Assembly (NCBI GenBank): GCA_037157565.1 | Contig: JAZHRO010000054.1 | Coordinates: 19,141,501 to 19,205,500 of the forward strand | DNA length: 64,000 nucleotides | Reading direction: 5' to 3' | From: Thalassia testudinum | Taxonomy: Eukaryota > Streptophyta > Magnoliopsida > Alismatales > Hydrocharitaceae | In this document: in pieces, positions 33,700-44,545 of the stretch | Layout of the letters: each line of letters begins with the position of its first letter | How positions within the stretch are numbered: the first letter of the stretch is position 1 | The notes under the pieces: model-generated | The model's input: the letters and a program-made list of their open reading frames with translations, nothing else | Told to the model about the DNA's origin: nothing | Databases searched by the model: none | Position numbers and translations under genes: made by a program

Positions 33700-36361
33700 T
33701 GTTATGAACGCAGCTTCAAAACGTATTTTAAGACATCTGGAACCCCTTCCAAACGTCTGGGATTTAATTTCCGCGGCATGGTGGTTTTCGTCTGCGCGCC
33801 TGCGTGCGCAGACCTGCAGATGCCCCCTTTTCCCCTCTCTCCTCCGTAGGCGCAGCACTGCCCCCCCTCTCTCTCTCTCTCCCCGCGCGGCTTTAGAAGG
33901 GCCCTCGCCCTCTCACTCGCTCTCATCTCCTCCGCTCCCTTCTTCTTCCAGCCAGTGCAAGAGTGAGCGAGCGGCGGCAGCGGCAGCTGCGGCGGGTGTG
34001 CGGGAGGAGGCGTTGCGCGAGGGTGGAGACGCTCGGCCGTGAGGGCTCGAGCTTGCCGGGGCAGCGAGAGCTGGCCGGCGGGGGAGCAGCGGGCGCGGAG
34101 TGACGCGGGAGGGCTGCTACAGCTCGAGCAGCAGGTGGACGAGGCTCGGCGGGGCCGTGCGTCGCGGGCGGAGAGCGCGTCGAGCTCTGATTCTGGAAGT
34201 TTTTTCAGAATCAAACGTCTGGGCTTCCAACCAGACGACAGGGAAGACGTCTGGAGGACTGTCCAGACGTCTGGCAAGTAAGTTATTTTTCGTCCTCCGT
34301 CCTTTTCTGTGACCGTTGCACTGAGAGCGATGAGTGGGTACGTGCAGGCACTGAGATTCGCATCCAACGCGAATCAGACGTCTGGCCGCAGTGCCGGACG
34401 ACCGGAAGGACTTCCAGACGTTTGGGGTGACCATCGGACGTCTGGGAACTAGGCCAGACGCCCCCGCAGGCTTCTGGACGTCTGAGAGACTACGTAAAAC
34501 AAAGGTATCCTCTGATCCACTTTCTAAGACGTCTGGAAGATGTTCCAGACGTCTGATTTTGGACTGTTTCGTCGTTTTTGACCCGTTTAGGGCCCGTTCG
34601 GAGTCCGTTTTCCGCGTTTCGAGTTGAGTTCTTTTCGGAATAAAATCCTCTACCCGTCTACAGTAATTATATACTGTTCTGAGAAACTTCTTGTGTTTGA
34701 TCCTTGTGATAAGACCCCGTTCCATTTCAGTCTTGGGGATTGCGGAGGCGCACGGGATTTCCAACCGCGCCCCCAGTACTTCCGTTGTAGCTGGTAGAGT
34801 GGCTTTAGAAATTATTAACATAATTTGTTACAATTATGGAACAATTAATAGAACCTAGGGCATTGCATGAATCCTAGGAATGAGAAACCAGATTGAATGA
34901 TAGATCCTAGGGTATTGCATGAATCCTAGGGCTGGAAAACTAGATTGAATGATAGATCCTAGGGTACGGCATGAATCCTAGGACTAGAAAACTAGCGAAA
35001 TGAACATACATATTGCAGTCTTGGAAAATGTGGAAAGGAAATAATAGCTGCCTGTAAATGGATTTAACAGCTGCCTGTTATGAATAAATGAACATGATTG
35101 AGAATATGGGTTGTATGAACGTGAAACTGGAAAGGTGAAACCTGAATGTACTGAGTTAAAAGAGCTGGAACCCTACGGGGAATTAGGAGTAGAACTCCTG
35201 GAAAGAGAATGAAATGGAACTGAGAAATAAAGATGTGGAGGTGCGTTGTCTCTTGGGTACGTAGTGCCAGGGAAAGCACTTGTTACCTGCTTAGTGCAGA
35301 GCGGAACCAGCCGCCCCAGGGACCCGAGGTTAGGTCTGGCCACTTTGTACCGACTTGTTGGCCCTCGTGTACACAGTACCGAGGAGAGCTACTAGTGTAG
35401 GGCGAGTACTAGCTACCCCACGGGCCCCGGGGTTCTGCTAGCTCACCTACACCGACTTGTTAGGCCCACTGGGCAAACCAGGGTAGTCAGGCGAGGGTGA
35501 GCGGACTGTGGAGGGGCAAGGCCCCAGTTTGGTTACTGTGGAGGGGTTGGACCCTTGTTACTGAGAGGGCTTTGCCCTATACTGGTTCCGTGCTGTGCTT
35601 TGGGCGCACCCGTTAACGGAAATGACTGACCGCGTGTTAGTGCGGGTTAGCTACCCGTGCGTTTACCGCATGTGCCGTAGTCACCGTTACGTCTGTCAGT
35701 GACCTTGGGGTAGTTGACTAAGAGTAGGATCACCACGGGGAACTCTCCCGGCCAGGAGAGCACCACGTGTTACTTCTACTGTTCGGAAAAGACTGCAATC
35801 AAGATCGTTCCCACGAGGAACATTCGAGATCAAGTGAAGGATCTGAGAAATAGATAAATTAAAAAAAGATAGAAAGATGTAAATAAAGGAAGAAAGAAAA
35901 TAAAACAGCTACAGTACACTTTACTGCTTCTTTAGTTTAGCTGCCACTCTACTCAGCGTTTCGCTGACGTGTTACACTCGTTACTTTTCAGGACCAGGTG
36001 TTGAGCAGCCAGGGTCAGCGGCTGCAGAGGACGCTGGGCCGAGTAGGGTCCAGTAGAGTTACCACTGTTCTTTTGTACCCTTTTTGTTCCACTGTAGTGA
36101 GTAGTTTTTGTTACTCCCGCACTTTTCTTTACTTGTAGTTCTTGTTATGTTATAAATGTTGTTCTACTGTTGTGGTGGTACATGCTGTAGTAGTTCTTTT
36201 TCTTACTGCTGTTTTTTGTTACTGCTAGTTATATTTCATGTTGAATGTGGTTTATTTTACTGCTCTTTTGGTTACTTCCTCGTTGGACGACTAGGTCTTG
36301 GGATTAGTCGAGTCGGTCCGGTTCTCGTGTCTCGTAAGGACTTGGGAATCGGGTCGTTACA
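33700..36361 (+). mobile_element. solo LTR-A nested in the copia 5' LTR
   Basis: The 2662-bp unit starts tgttatgaac and ends ggtcgttaca, with exact duplications ttcaa (33695-33699, 36362-36366). It is colinear with the copy at 25411: GACGTC motifs, CT-rich promoter region, hairpin 34189-34212, GACGTC array to about 34555 with the 28-bp palindrome, triple 'gaatcctagg' repeat (34850-34996), mini-hairpins 35512-35578, and tail. It is younger than the host copia element because it interrupts its LTR. Confidence 0.9.
34189..34212 (+). other. conserved LTR-A hairpin
   Basis: Arms gattctggaa and tttcagaatc pair at nine Watson-Crick positions and one G-U wobble. Confidence 0.55.
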
Positions 36362-37838
36362 TTCAACCTCAATTACAACCACGCTACTTTGTCCTCTTCA
36401 CGAGCGTACCTCAAACCCCTTCTCTTCATGAGAAGGATTTTATCCCACGAAGGAGACGGGAATTCGCAAAGCGAATACCCAACCAAATAACAAAGTAAAA
36501 TAACAAATATCCTATAGAGCCAACAAAGTAATTTTTAGCCTAAGCTTCTATAGGAATTAAGATGCTTCCCTTTGCAAGAAGTGCGTCGACGGCGCGGATG
36601 TGTGAACTACACGACGGCACAACGTCGCTCTCGTGAACTACGACAGGAGAGCGAGTGCGCAAATGCTTGATGCTCTCTAGATGAAGAACTGGAGCTTGGA
36701 GAGCAAGAGCTTACTTCTTAGGATCAAGAGACACAAAATGGTGTGAAAGTGTATTACTAGGTGTGTGTTGTGTGCAAGAGGTTCTCCTCTATTTATAGAG
36801 GCCTTAGGAAGGCTTTGGAAGAATTTGGAAAGCTTCCATAACCGTTGGGTGCAAAGCCCAAGAGAATCAGGCCGAAATCTAGAACAATCATTACACTGAC
36901 AGGGTTATCAGAAGTCTGATCCTGGCATCAGACATCTGGAAGATCTGTTTAAGTCGTCTAGGATCAAAGTCAGACGTCTGATTTTAGGAGGGTTTCTTCC
37001 TGACTTGAATCAGATCTAAACAGGGTTCTAGTGCAAATCCATCAGACGACATACAGGACGTTTGGCACTATGTCTGGACGTCTAGAAACCTACTTTTCCA
37101 CTGGAATGGATTTCCAAGAGATTGAAACAGCTATAAGATTTTGGGTCAGCCGAGGTAAAATGGTCATTTATTAGACGTCTGGAAACACTTACGGACGTCT
37201 GATAAGGCTCTAACGGTCATATCCTATGATGTTTGTTAAACTAGCCAACGGTCCACTAATTGGACGTCTGGCAAAATCATCAGACGTCTGGACTAAGGTC
37301 TGGATGTCTGATTTCATCAGATAAAACTAAATAGGTCCAACCTAAATATTATCAGACGTCTGAGTCAACAATCAGACGTCTTAAAACTCTTTATCAGACG
37401 TCTGATTTTGAGATTAAACGTCTGAAAAGGCTGTTTGAACCCTATATTGGTTTTCTAACTTTTCTACAGAAAACATAAGTATCCTAGGGTTGTGCAGGTG
37501 TTCCTAGGACTACTGTTAGGGTACTTTGAGGCTCTTTAACATGATGTTCTAAGGAACAAAAAGAGTAAGGAAATAAAGGCAAAAGTACATGAAAGAAATA
37601 AACAGAATTCTATCCTATTCTTCTTGTTCTTCCATCTTCAATCTATCGCTCCTCGCGAATCTCCTCTGTTCTCCATCAAGCTCTTCCAATCCATCCTGGA
37701 TGCGAGTTCGAACTCTGTCTAATCACGTCTCCATTTGCAATTTGCCTGAAATCTAATACTCCAAGTGTAAATGTTAAATGACACGTGTTTTGTTATCATC
37801 AAAACAAACGATTACGGTGCTCTAGCACCAACAGTTGC

Positions 37839-40563
37839 TAGAGTAGCAAGCTTCCCAAGAAGGTCCATTCATGATCCCTGCTTCAAAATAACTGTGCAAC
37901 CAAACATCATCAACCAGAATTATCTCCTAAAAAAAATGATAAAGAAAAATCAGGATTCATAGCTCATGAAGTATGATATCAACCAAACGCATTCACAAAA
38001 AAGGCACTTAAACTAAAGTCACCACCATCAAAATGGGGCTTCTTTAGATCCATGAAGTATGATATAAGCACTATTAAAAACTAGAGTAATACAATCTATA
38101 CTTACTATTATTTTGGTGAGATGGATGATCCATATGGTCTACTATTATGCAAATATTAGCAAACAACTGCATTTACAATCAAATGTGCTTCTTTTTCATC
38201 ATTTTAAACATAATATCTACCATTAGGAAAGATGCAGATTAGTCCAAGACAAAACAAATTGGGAATTAACTTTCATAAGAACCTACTTCTGTTACCATGT
38301 AAAACTCAATGAAGAAGGTAATGAAATCTCCAAACAACATTCACCACATTCAGAACAAACTGAGATGAATTACCTGATAGTATTACTCCACCAAACCCCT
38401 TCTCTAGCAAACAAGAACCCAAGATCGATTGTGCAACGGTCACCTTCAACATGAAAAGCCAAGAGAAAAAATTGAGACCAAATCACAACATACGCACTGA
38501 AACACAATGAAGAAAATAGGAGAAACGCAGTTGATTAGGGTTTCAAGTTCGCGTGGAGAGGAGGAACGGTAGTGAGGCCCCTATTATAAGGGTTCCAGGC
38601 ATCAACAAAAGCCCATGAATGCATCCAATGACTCATAATTGGGGGAATCGATAAAGGTGAGGTCAAATTGGGGTTTCATGAGATAGACTGGCCAGATTCG
38701 TGGATGCACAGACCACCAGCACCTCGGAACCAACCATCTCACAAACGGAGGAAGAAAGGAGGTAACGACAAGAGATGAATGCCCACCTACTAACCTTCGC
38801 CCTGCAGGAGGAAGACGATAGGTCTGGAATCCAAAGAAGCAAAGTGCCTGAAGCCAACATCGAAAGGCGCCAAAGGCGAAACAGGCCGTGAATGCCTTGC
38901 TCCCGCTCTATTGACAGCCATCGATCGAAACAAGGAGGGGCGAGGGGGGTTTTTGTTTGCACCATCAAGCAAAGGAGTGAGGGATGGCGAGGGGTAGCGA
39001 GGGTTCACGAGTGGGGCAAAGGGGCCTATTCGGGAAGTTTCGATCGCGAAAGAGAGAGGAAAGAAAGGTTAAGTCATGAGTTGGGGGAACTCTTCAAACC
39101 AGTGTTAGGATAACCGATGTTAGAAGAGAAAACAGGGCTTAGGTTATCCCCCTTCGTAAATATGGGTTAGCCCCCCCCCCCCCCTCCCCCACCGTAAACT
39201 AGCCCTAAATGACCTACGAAGCTCGAGAGATCTATATACTTTGAATACATGATAACTGTATAAGATTTGGATGGTGTAACACATGTCGTCAAGGCACCGA
39301 CGTTTTAAAAATTGAACTGGTTACGTGTTAGTTTGATTTTTTAATGATTTAACCTATCATTGAATCAATGATAATGCCAGCGTGACATCAGCTTATGAAA
39401 AAATTAAAAAAAATTTAAATTGTAAGATCTTTGATTTGATTTGTACTAATTCAACCAAATTCAATTTGATTGAATCAGTATTTAATAAAAAATTTAATTG
39501 AGATACGTAGTAGAAAAAGTTCTTTCTCAACTTTAATTATATTAAATTTGACATGATTTTTGCAAATATTAAATAAAAATAAAAGATATAAAAAAAATTG
39601 AGAACCTAATATTAAAGAACGTATAGATATTTAAATCTTTATTTTCAAATTTTAAAATTACATGTATTTTTACTTTTTTTTAAAATTTTTTAACTCCTAC
39701 AAGAATGATTAAATTAGATGGACGATTTAATTGAATCGACTAACCTAACTCAATTTTAATCAATTTATTTGAATTTTTGACTTTATTATCCATTCAATCG
39801 ACCCAACCATGGAGACACCAGTTTCTGGTTAAACTAGTTGAACTGACTAGTCTGATTAAGGTTTTAAAATATTACAAAGTATGGAGCATTACAAGATTAC
39901 CGTAAGTTACAAAGTAAAGGCTTGAACCCAATAAAGATGGCTACATGTTTCTTTAAAATATATAATATATAATGCCTTGCATTATTTAAAATCAATGCTG
40001 TTATAATTGGACTTACAATTATAAAAGTTCCAATGCTCAACCCCTGAATGACTTCCAATGATACCCAAAGGCCCCATGCCACCATGGACTCGAGCACGAG
40101 CCTAACCAACCCATGCCAGGCTAATTCATGAACTCCTTAATGACTAAACTAGCTAATTGAATTGGGAGCTAATCAACTGGAGCCTAACAAGCTTAAGGTA
40201 AGTCAACCCAATTAAACTTCAAAGCATCTAAACCTAACTGTCTAACTTACTAAGCCCAAACCTAAGCCAAGTTAGGCTCAACTAATTGAAATTGATAATC
40301 AACCTTCCTATATCCCAATCTCCTTTTTCACCAAGAGTAAGCGCATACCCTTACAAAGTAGTAGGTAAATGCTCATCATTTCTTGGCATAGATTAATCCT
40401 TTCATCATTCTGTTGTACTTTCTCTTCTTTAACCCTTCTTCCTACTTGAGGCATATAACTATGTTTCCACTTTTAAAGAAAAAAGATTGTATTTTTGCAT
40501 TTCCTCTTTAAAAAATTTTAGATTTGGAGGGTGCTTACGCTATTTATTTTAGAACTCTAATAA
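37839..40563. other. host DNA between copia and gypsy elements
   Basis: Apart from the first-exon candidate at 38374-38600 no gene is recognised. 38640-39115 is GC-richer and on the minus strand reads like a plant leader with a short frame (MAVNRAGARHSRPVSP...), possibly upstream exon sequence. A poly-C run lies at 39171-39184. 39240-40560 is AT-rich. Confidence 0.4.
38374..38600 (-). pseudogene. possible host gene promoter and first exon
   Basis: On the minus strand: a TATA-like CTTATAATAG (38581-38590), a telo-box AAACCCTAA (38535-38543), a leader, then an ATG (38452) opening MLKVTVAQSILGSCLLEKGF and running 26 codons to a good splice donor (TCAG/GTAATT at 38374/38373). Telo-boxes near TATA are common in plant housekeeping promoters. 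Candidate acceptors occur near 37900-37960, but the next segment soon meets a stop, and the copia element interrupts the locus at 37833. Product unknown. It may be a live gene fragment, a captured piece or a pseudogene; truncated as seen. Confidence 0.35.
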
Positions 40564-40568
40564 CATTC

Positions 40569-41121
40569 TAATGAGGGATAAAAAATATTCTTGAATTTAA
40601 AATTTTATATATGATTCGACAAAGAATTTAATTATCCGATTATAGGGTATACAGGCAAAATCGGCACCACCCATCCTACCTGAGACCAGCCTAATCACAA
40701 CCGGAACTCATTCGGCCTACCAAAAGATTTAGCATAGTAAGGGCAGAAGATACGATACGATGGACCTGACTGCTTAGGCCCTGACAGCAAACAAGTAGTC
40801 TAACAGTAGAGATACTAGAGGCCATCAAGTGAGGGTCCTCCCCACGATATTAATAGAGGGAAGGGCCCCCAATGAAGGAGGACCCTCCCCCTCCCCCAGA
40901 GAGGAAGAAAAAATCTTATAATCTTGTAAATTCTAGTGCAAAGTTGGGAGTACCATCCTCCCCTCGGATGTACACCCCTTACAGGGGAACTGGGCCACCA
41001 AACCCTGTGTCTTTGTGCTTGCATGTTGATTGTTATTCTATTCACTTGTGCGATTGATGATAATGGCTAAGTAGTGCCTCATACTCATATAAATCCTTTG
41101 GTAGCCTTCCGAGGCCCATCA
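40569..41121 (+). repeat. 5' LTR of gypsy element 1
   Basis: Starts taatgaggga (TG mutated to TA; the 3' LTR has tgatgagggg) and ends gcccatca. It shares 'ggggtatacaggc'-type, 'ggaagggcccccaatgaag' and 'gtaaatt' blocks with the 3' LTR. Confidence 0.8.
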
Positions 41122-41140
41122 AATGGCGCCGTAAGTGGGA
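41122..41140 (+). other. primer binding site region
   Basis: aatggcgccgtaagtggga directly follows the LTR; TGGCGCC...GTGGGA is the common plant gypsy primer-site form. The second element has the altered form attgatgtcgtttgtgggaa at 62715. Confidence 0.7.
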
Positions 41141-41416
41141 AGAGTCAACGAAAATGCCATCGCTCTCCTGGGCATCCGATCACTAGGAGGAGGAGCCCTT
41201 CTGGCACCTTGCCCCAACCTCACTGAGCTAGAACTCCCGCAGTGGTCGTAACCACTTGCGGGCCCATTCGCGGCTCTCCCTTCAGAGGGGCCTGATCGAG
41301 ATTCGGTGTCTTTGTGCCCTAGCGACCATGGCTGATCGCCTGAGGTTCCAAAGTAGACCCCCTTCCTCGAGGCACAACCTAGAGAAGAGGAATGGGGAGC
41401 CAAGGTCGGTGACCCC

Positions 41417-41756
41417 AGGTACCTTCGTAAGTTACCTCCAAAGTGTGCCGTACCTCATATGCGGTGGCGCATTGAGATATCTGGTTGAACTCCTCCGAGC
41501 TTAGCACAGAGTACAACATATTCATTATTTTCGCGCTGTGGGAAAGCTCGTGGGTTTGTTGCTATGAGTAGCCTCCCTCGGGTCTTACCGGGACTTCGTA
41601 TGGGGTTTCTCATCGTCTCCATAGTGCGAAGTCAGTGGCTTGAAGGCAAATCCTCATCCTTAGATTCCAATAGCTATAGTTGCTTCCGTCGAAATAAGGT
41701 GGTCTAATGGCATATTGTCCCTCCGAGTGTCTCGTGGCGAAAATGCTTCCCTCCAT
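41417..41756 (-). pseudogene. copia Gag N-terminal fragment
   Basis: From the ATG at 41756: MEGSIFATRHSEGQYAIRPP, then PYFDGSNYSYWNLRMRI and SQCATAYEVRHTLEVTYEGT, colinear with the UBN2 gag at 33430. It contains two stops (after ALWRR and after GGYS) and is cut off at about 41417. Confidence 0.75.
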
Positions 41757-43607
41757 CAAATTCTTGTCGGGTTGTTACGTCGAATCACAAGACTTGCTCT
41801 GATACCAAATGTAGGTTCTACAGGAGGAGGCGTGAGATTTGCGTGATATGAAATAAAATGCGAAAATAGAATAACAATCTCACAAATACAGCAAACACAC
41901 AAGTGCACAAGAATTTTTATGTGGAAATCCAAACCCAGGTAAAAACCACTACCTAAGCATCTCGACTTAAGATTTTTGATCGACCTAGTCGATCAAATTT
42001 ACTAACCGAGTCACTTAAAATGAGGGTGACTTAAACTCTTACATCCACGCTACATTGAACCCAAGGGTAGCGTAACCTCAAACCTCTCATCTTCACGAGG
42101 AGTATTTTGTTTCGCGAGGGAAACGGGAAATCATAGCCCGAATACTCAAACAAAGATAATAATACGATATCTTATAGAGCCACAAAGTAAGTATTTAAAA
42201 CTAGCTACTATAGACAATAGGAACTTCCCTTTAATGGAAATGCATCGGCTATTGACGTGAAGTGCGTGAACCACGCAAGGGCATGAACGACGCTCTCGTA
42301 TTCTTAGGCGGGAGAGCGGGTGCACAGCTGGGTAGATGCTCTCAAGATGTAAGCTAAGGCTTGGAGAGTAAGATCTCTCCTCAAGATCAATTTGACAGAA
42401 TATAAAGTGGAAGTAGTGTATCAAGATGCATCTAACAAAGGAATGGTCCTCATCTATTTATAGATGGTTTAGGAACTTTTTGAAAGGCTATGGAAGTCTT
42501 ATGTAGCCATTGGAAACAAATCTAAGGCTAATCAGGCCAGAATCAGGGCTATTAATGATTCTAACAATATTATTAGACGTCTTAATCTATTATCAGACTC
42601 TGGGTCATCGTCTAATCTTACGGATTAGTCGTCTAATCTAAAAGGGTGAAAGATCTATACTGGGTTAAATCAAGACGGACATTTAAAGAGGTGTTTTAAA
42701 ATGCCTGGGAATCTAATCAAACGTCTAATTCTAGACAGGTTTCCTTCCTATTTTGTTCAAACCTAAAGAAGGTTCTAGGCTAAATTGCTCAGACGATAGG
42801 TTGGACATCTGGCAATATGTCTGAACGTCTAGAAACAAAAATCATTGCGGTAATAGATTTTCCGAGGCTTAAACAGCTATAAGGTCTGAAAGAAGTAATT
42901 ACGGTCAAATCTTAGCCTAATGTCTACTTATCAGACGTCTACGGTTCTCTAAGGACACCAAAAAATAAATGTTAATTAGATTAAGGGTTGATCTTCAACG
43001 ATTAAGTTTGACAAGCTAACAGTCCTAAATTTGGACGTCTGGCAAGGTCCTCAAATGTCTTCTACGACGTCTGGACTAAGGGCTGGTCGTCTGAAATCAA
43101 CAGACACAAAGCATTAAGTCCAGCCTAAGTGTTTGGACGTCTAATCAAACAGTCAGATGTCTTAAAGTCTACGATTAGACATCGAATTTTCAGATTAGAC
43201 GTCTGATCAGGTTGTCTGAAACCTATTTTGGTTTTCTAAGTTCTCTATGAGAAGTTTAAGTATCCTAGGGTTGAGTAAGTGTTCCTAAGACTACTGTTTT
43301 GTTACTTTGAGGCTCTTTAACATATAATCTAAACAAAATAAAGAGCAAAGAACAAATATACAGAAATAAAGTACAAGAACAGAATAATCTTCTATCATAT
43401 TCTTCTTCTTATCTTTGAGTTCTCACTCCATGCGAAGCTCCTTCTCCTCCATCAAGCTCCTCCAATCCGTCATAGATGCGAGCTTAAGCTCCTTCACACT
43501 TGTATCCATTTGCAATTATCCTGAAACTCAAACTCAAATTGCAAATGTTAAATAACAAGTGTTTTGTTATCATCAAAATTAACGATCATAGTGCCCTTGC
43601 ACCAACA
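41417..43607 (-). mobile_element. truncated copia element: gag start, primer site and 5' LTR
   Basis: Same copia family as 29685-37833, inverted in the gypsy interior. From right to left: LTR (41810-43607, 1798 bp, ends caccaaca), primer site TGGTATCAGAGCA (41795-41807), then the first part of gag to about 41417, where similarity stops. The rest of gag, the polypurine tract and the 3' LTR are missing. No target duplication can be matched, so a deletion or recombination removed the left side. The LTR has the GACGTC array (42570-43215) and TATA box (42453-42466). Confidence 0.8.
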
Positions 43608-43730
43608 CCTACCAGGGGCAAGGTCTTATCCCTTGCGATGGTCACCTGCCATCCGCAAAAGGTGGCGATCGCTCCACGCTCTTGCCCAGCAACTCGCCTC
43701 AAGAGAATGACAAGGACCATACATAGACCT

Positions 43731-44320
43731 GCCGAGCCACCTCTTAAGATTAGCGCGAACTCGGATGAACGCGTTCGACGTTCCTCATATTGTCGCCTCT
43801 TAAGGCTGGAAAGCCACCTCTTAAGGTCGGCGTGAATTTAGACGAACGCATCCGATGTTCCTGATATTACCGCCTCTTAAGGCCAGCAAGCCACCTCTTA
43901 AGATCGACGCGAACTCGGACATACGCGTTCGATGTTCCTTGTATTGCTGCCCCTCCAGGTCGGCACAAACTCGGACAGATGCGTTCAACGTTTGTCGCCT
44001 CTTCAGGCCAGCAAGCCACCTCTTAAGGTGGGCGCGAACTCGGACAGACGCGTTTGATGTTCCTTTTTTACCGCCTCTTTAGGCCGGCAAGAAACCTCTT
44101 AAGGCCAACGCTAACTCGGACGAACACATTCGATGTTCCTTATATTGCTGCCTCTTCAGGTTGGCAAGCCACCTCTTAAGGTCGACGCGAACTAGAATGG
44201 ACGCATCCGCCATTTCTTGTATTGCCGCCTCTTCAGGTCGACAAGCCACCTCTTAAGGACGTCACGAACTCGAACAAACGCATCCAACATTTCTTATGCT
44301 GCAGCCTCTTAAGGCCTGTA
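43731..44320 (+). repeat. tandem array, unit about 77 bp
   Basis: About seven degenerate units, each with gccacctcttaagg, gcgaactcggac, acgcgttcgatgttcct and gccgcctcttaaggcc. Weaker copies continue to about 44545. The array lies in the non-coding interior of gypsy element 1 and contains repeated CTTAAG. Function unknown. Confidence 0.75.
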
Positions 44321-44545
44321 GGATACGCCTAAAGATAGGCCCAAACTCAGGCATGAGAGCCCGACATTAGGGAGATAAGCCACCTCTTAGGATAGGTAAG
44401 CCAACTTTGAGGGTCAGCCCAAACTCAGAAGAACCCACTTGACATGTCCTTACACTGCCACTTATTTAGGTTGGCAGGTCATCTCTCCAAGGTGGCTAAG
44501 GCTCTGGCGGACCTGCCCAGCAGTCCAAAGAGTTGCTACCTCTTA

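Larger units (their letters stand above)
29685..37833 (-). mobile_element. gag-only copia element (TR-GAG type, SIRE-like)
   Basis: It is flanked by exact 5-bp duplications gttgc (29680-29684 and 37834-37838). On the minus strand, in order: 5' LTR (33484-37833, interrupted by a solo LTR-A), tRNA-Met-type primer site, gag, about 0.3 kb, polypurine tract, 3' LTR (29685-31381). Without the LTR-A the LTRs are about 1683 and 1697 bp and clearly alike. The internal region is only about 2.1 kb and contains gag but no protease, integrase, reverse transcriptase or RNase H. This is the known TR-GAG arrangement. The polypurine tract and the coiled-coil gag point to the SIRE/Maximus copia lineage. It probably depends on enzymes from a full-length relative. 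Confidence 0.85.
33484..37833 (-). repeat. 5' LTR of the TR-GAG element, split by a solo LTR-A
   Basis: LTR sequence runs 33484-33699 and 36367-37833. The ttcaa at 33695-33699 is duplicated at 36362-36366 around the inserted LTR-A. The GACGTC array lies at about 36905-37435, the TATA box at about 36788-36800. The LTR-A insertion falls in U5, downstream of the promoter. Confidence 0.85.

Noticed and set aside
43731..44320. possible CRISPR-like array
   Set aside because: Units are degenerate, contiguous and lie inside a plant retrotransposon; no fixed repeat with unique spacers.
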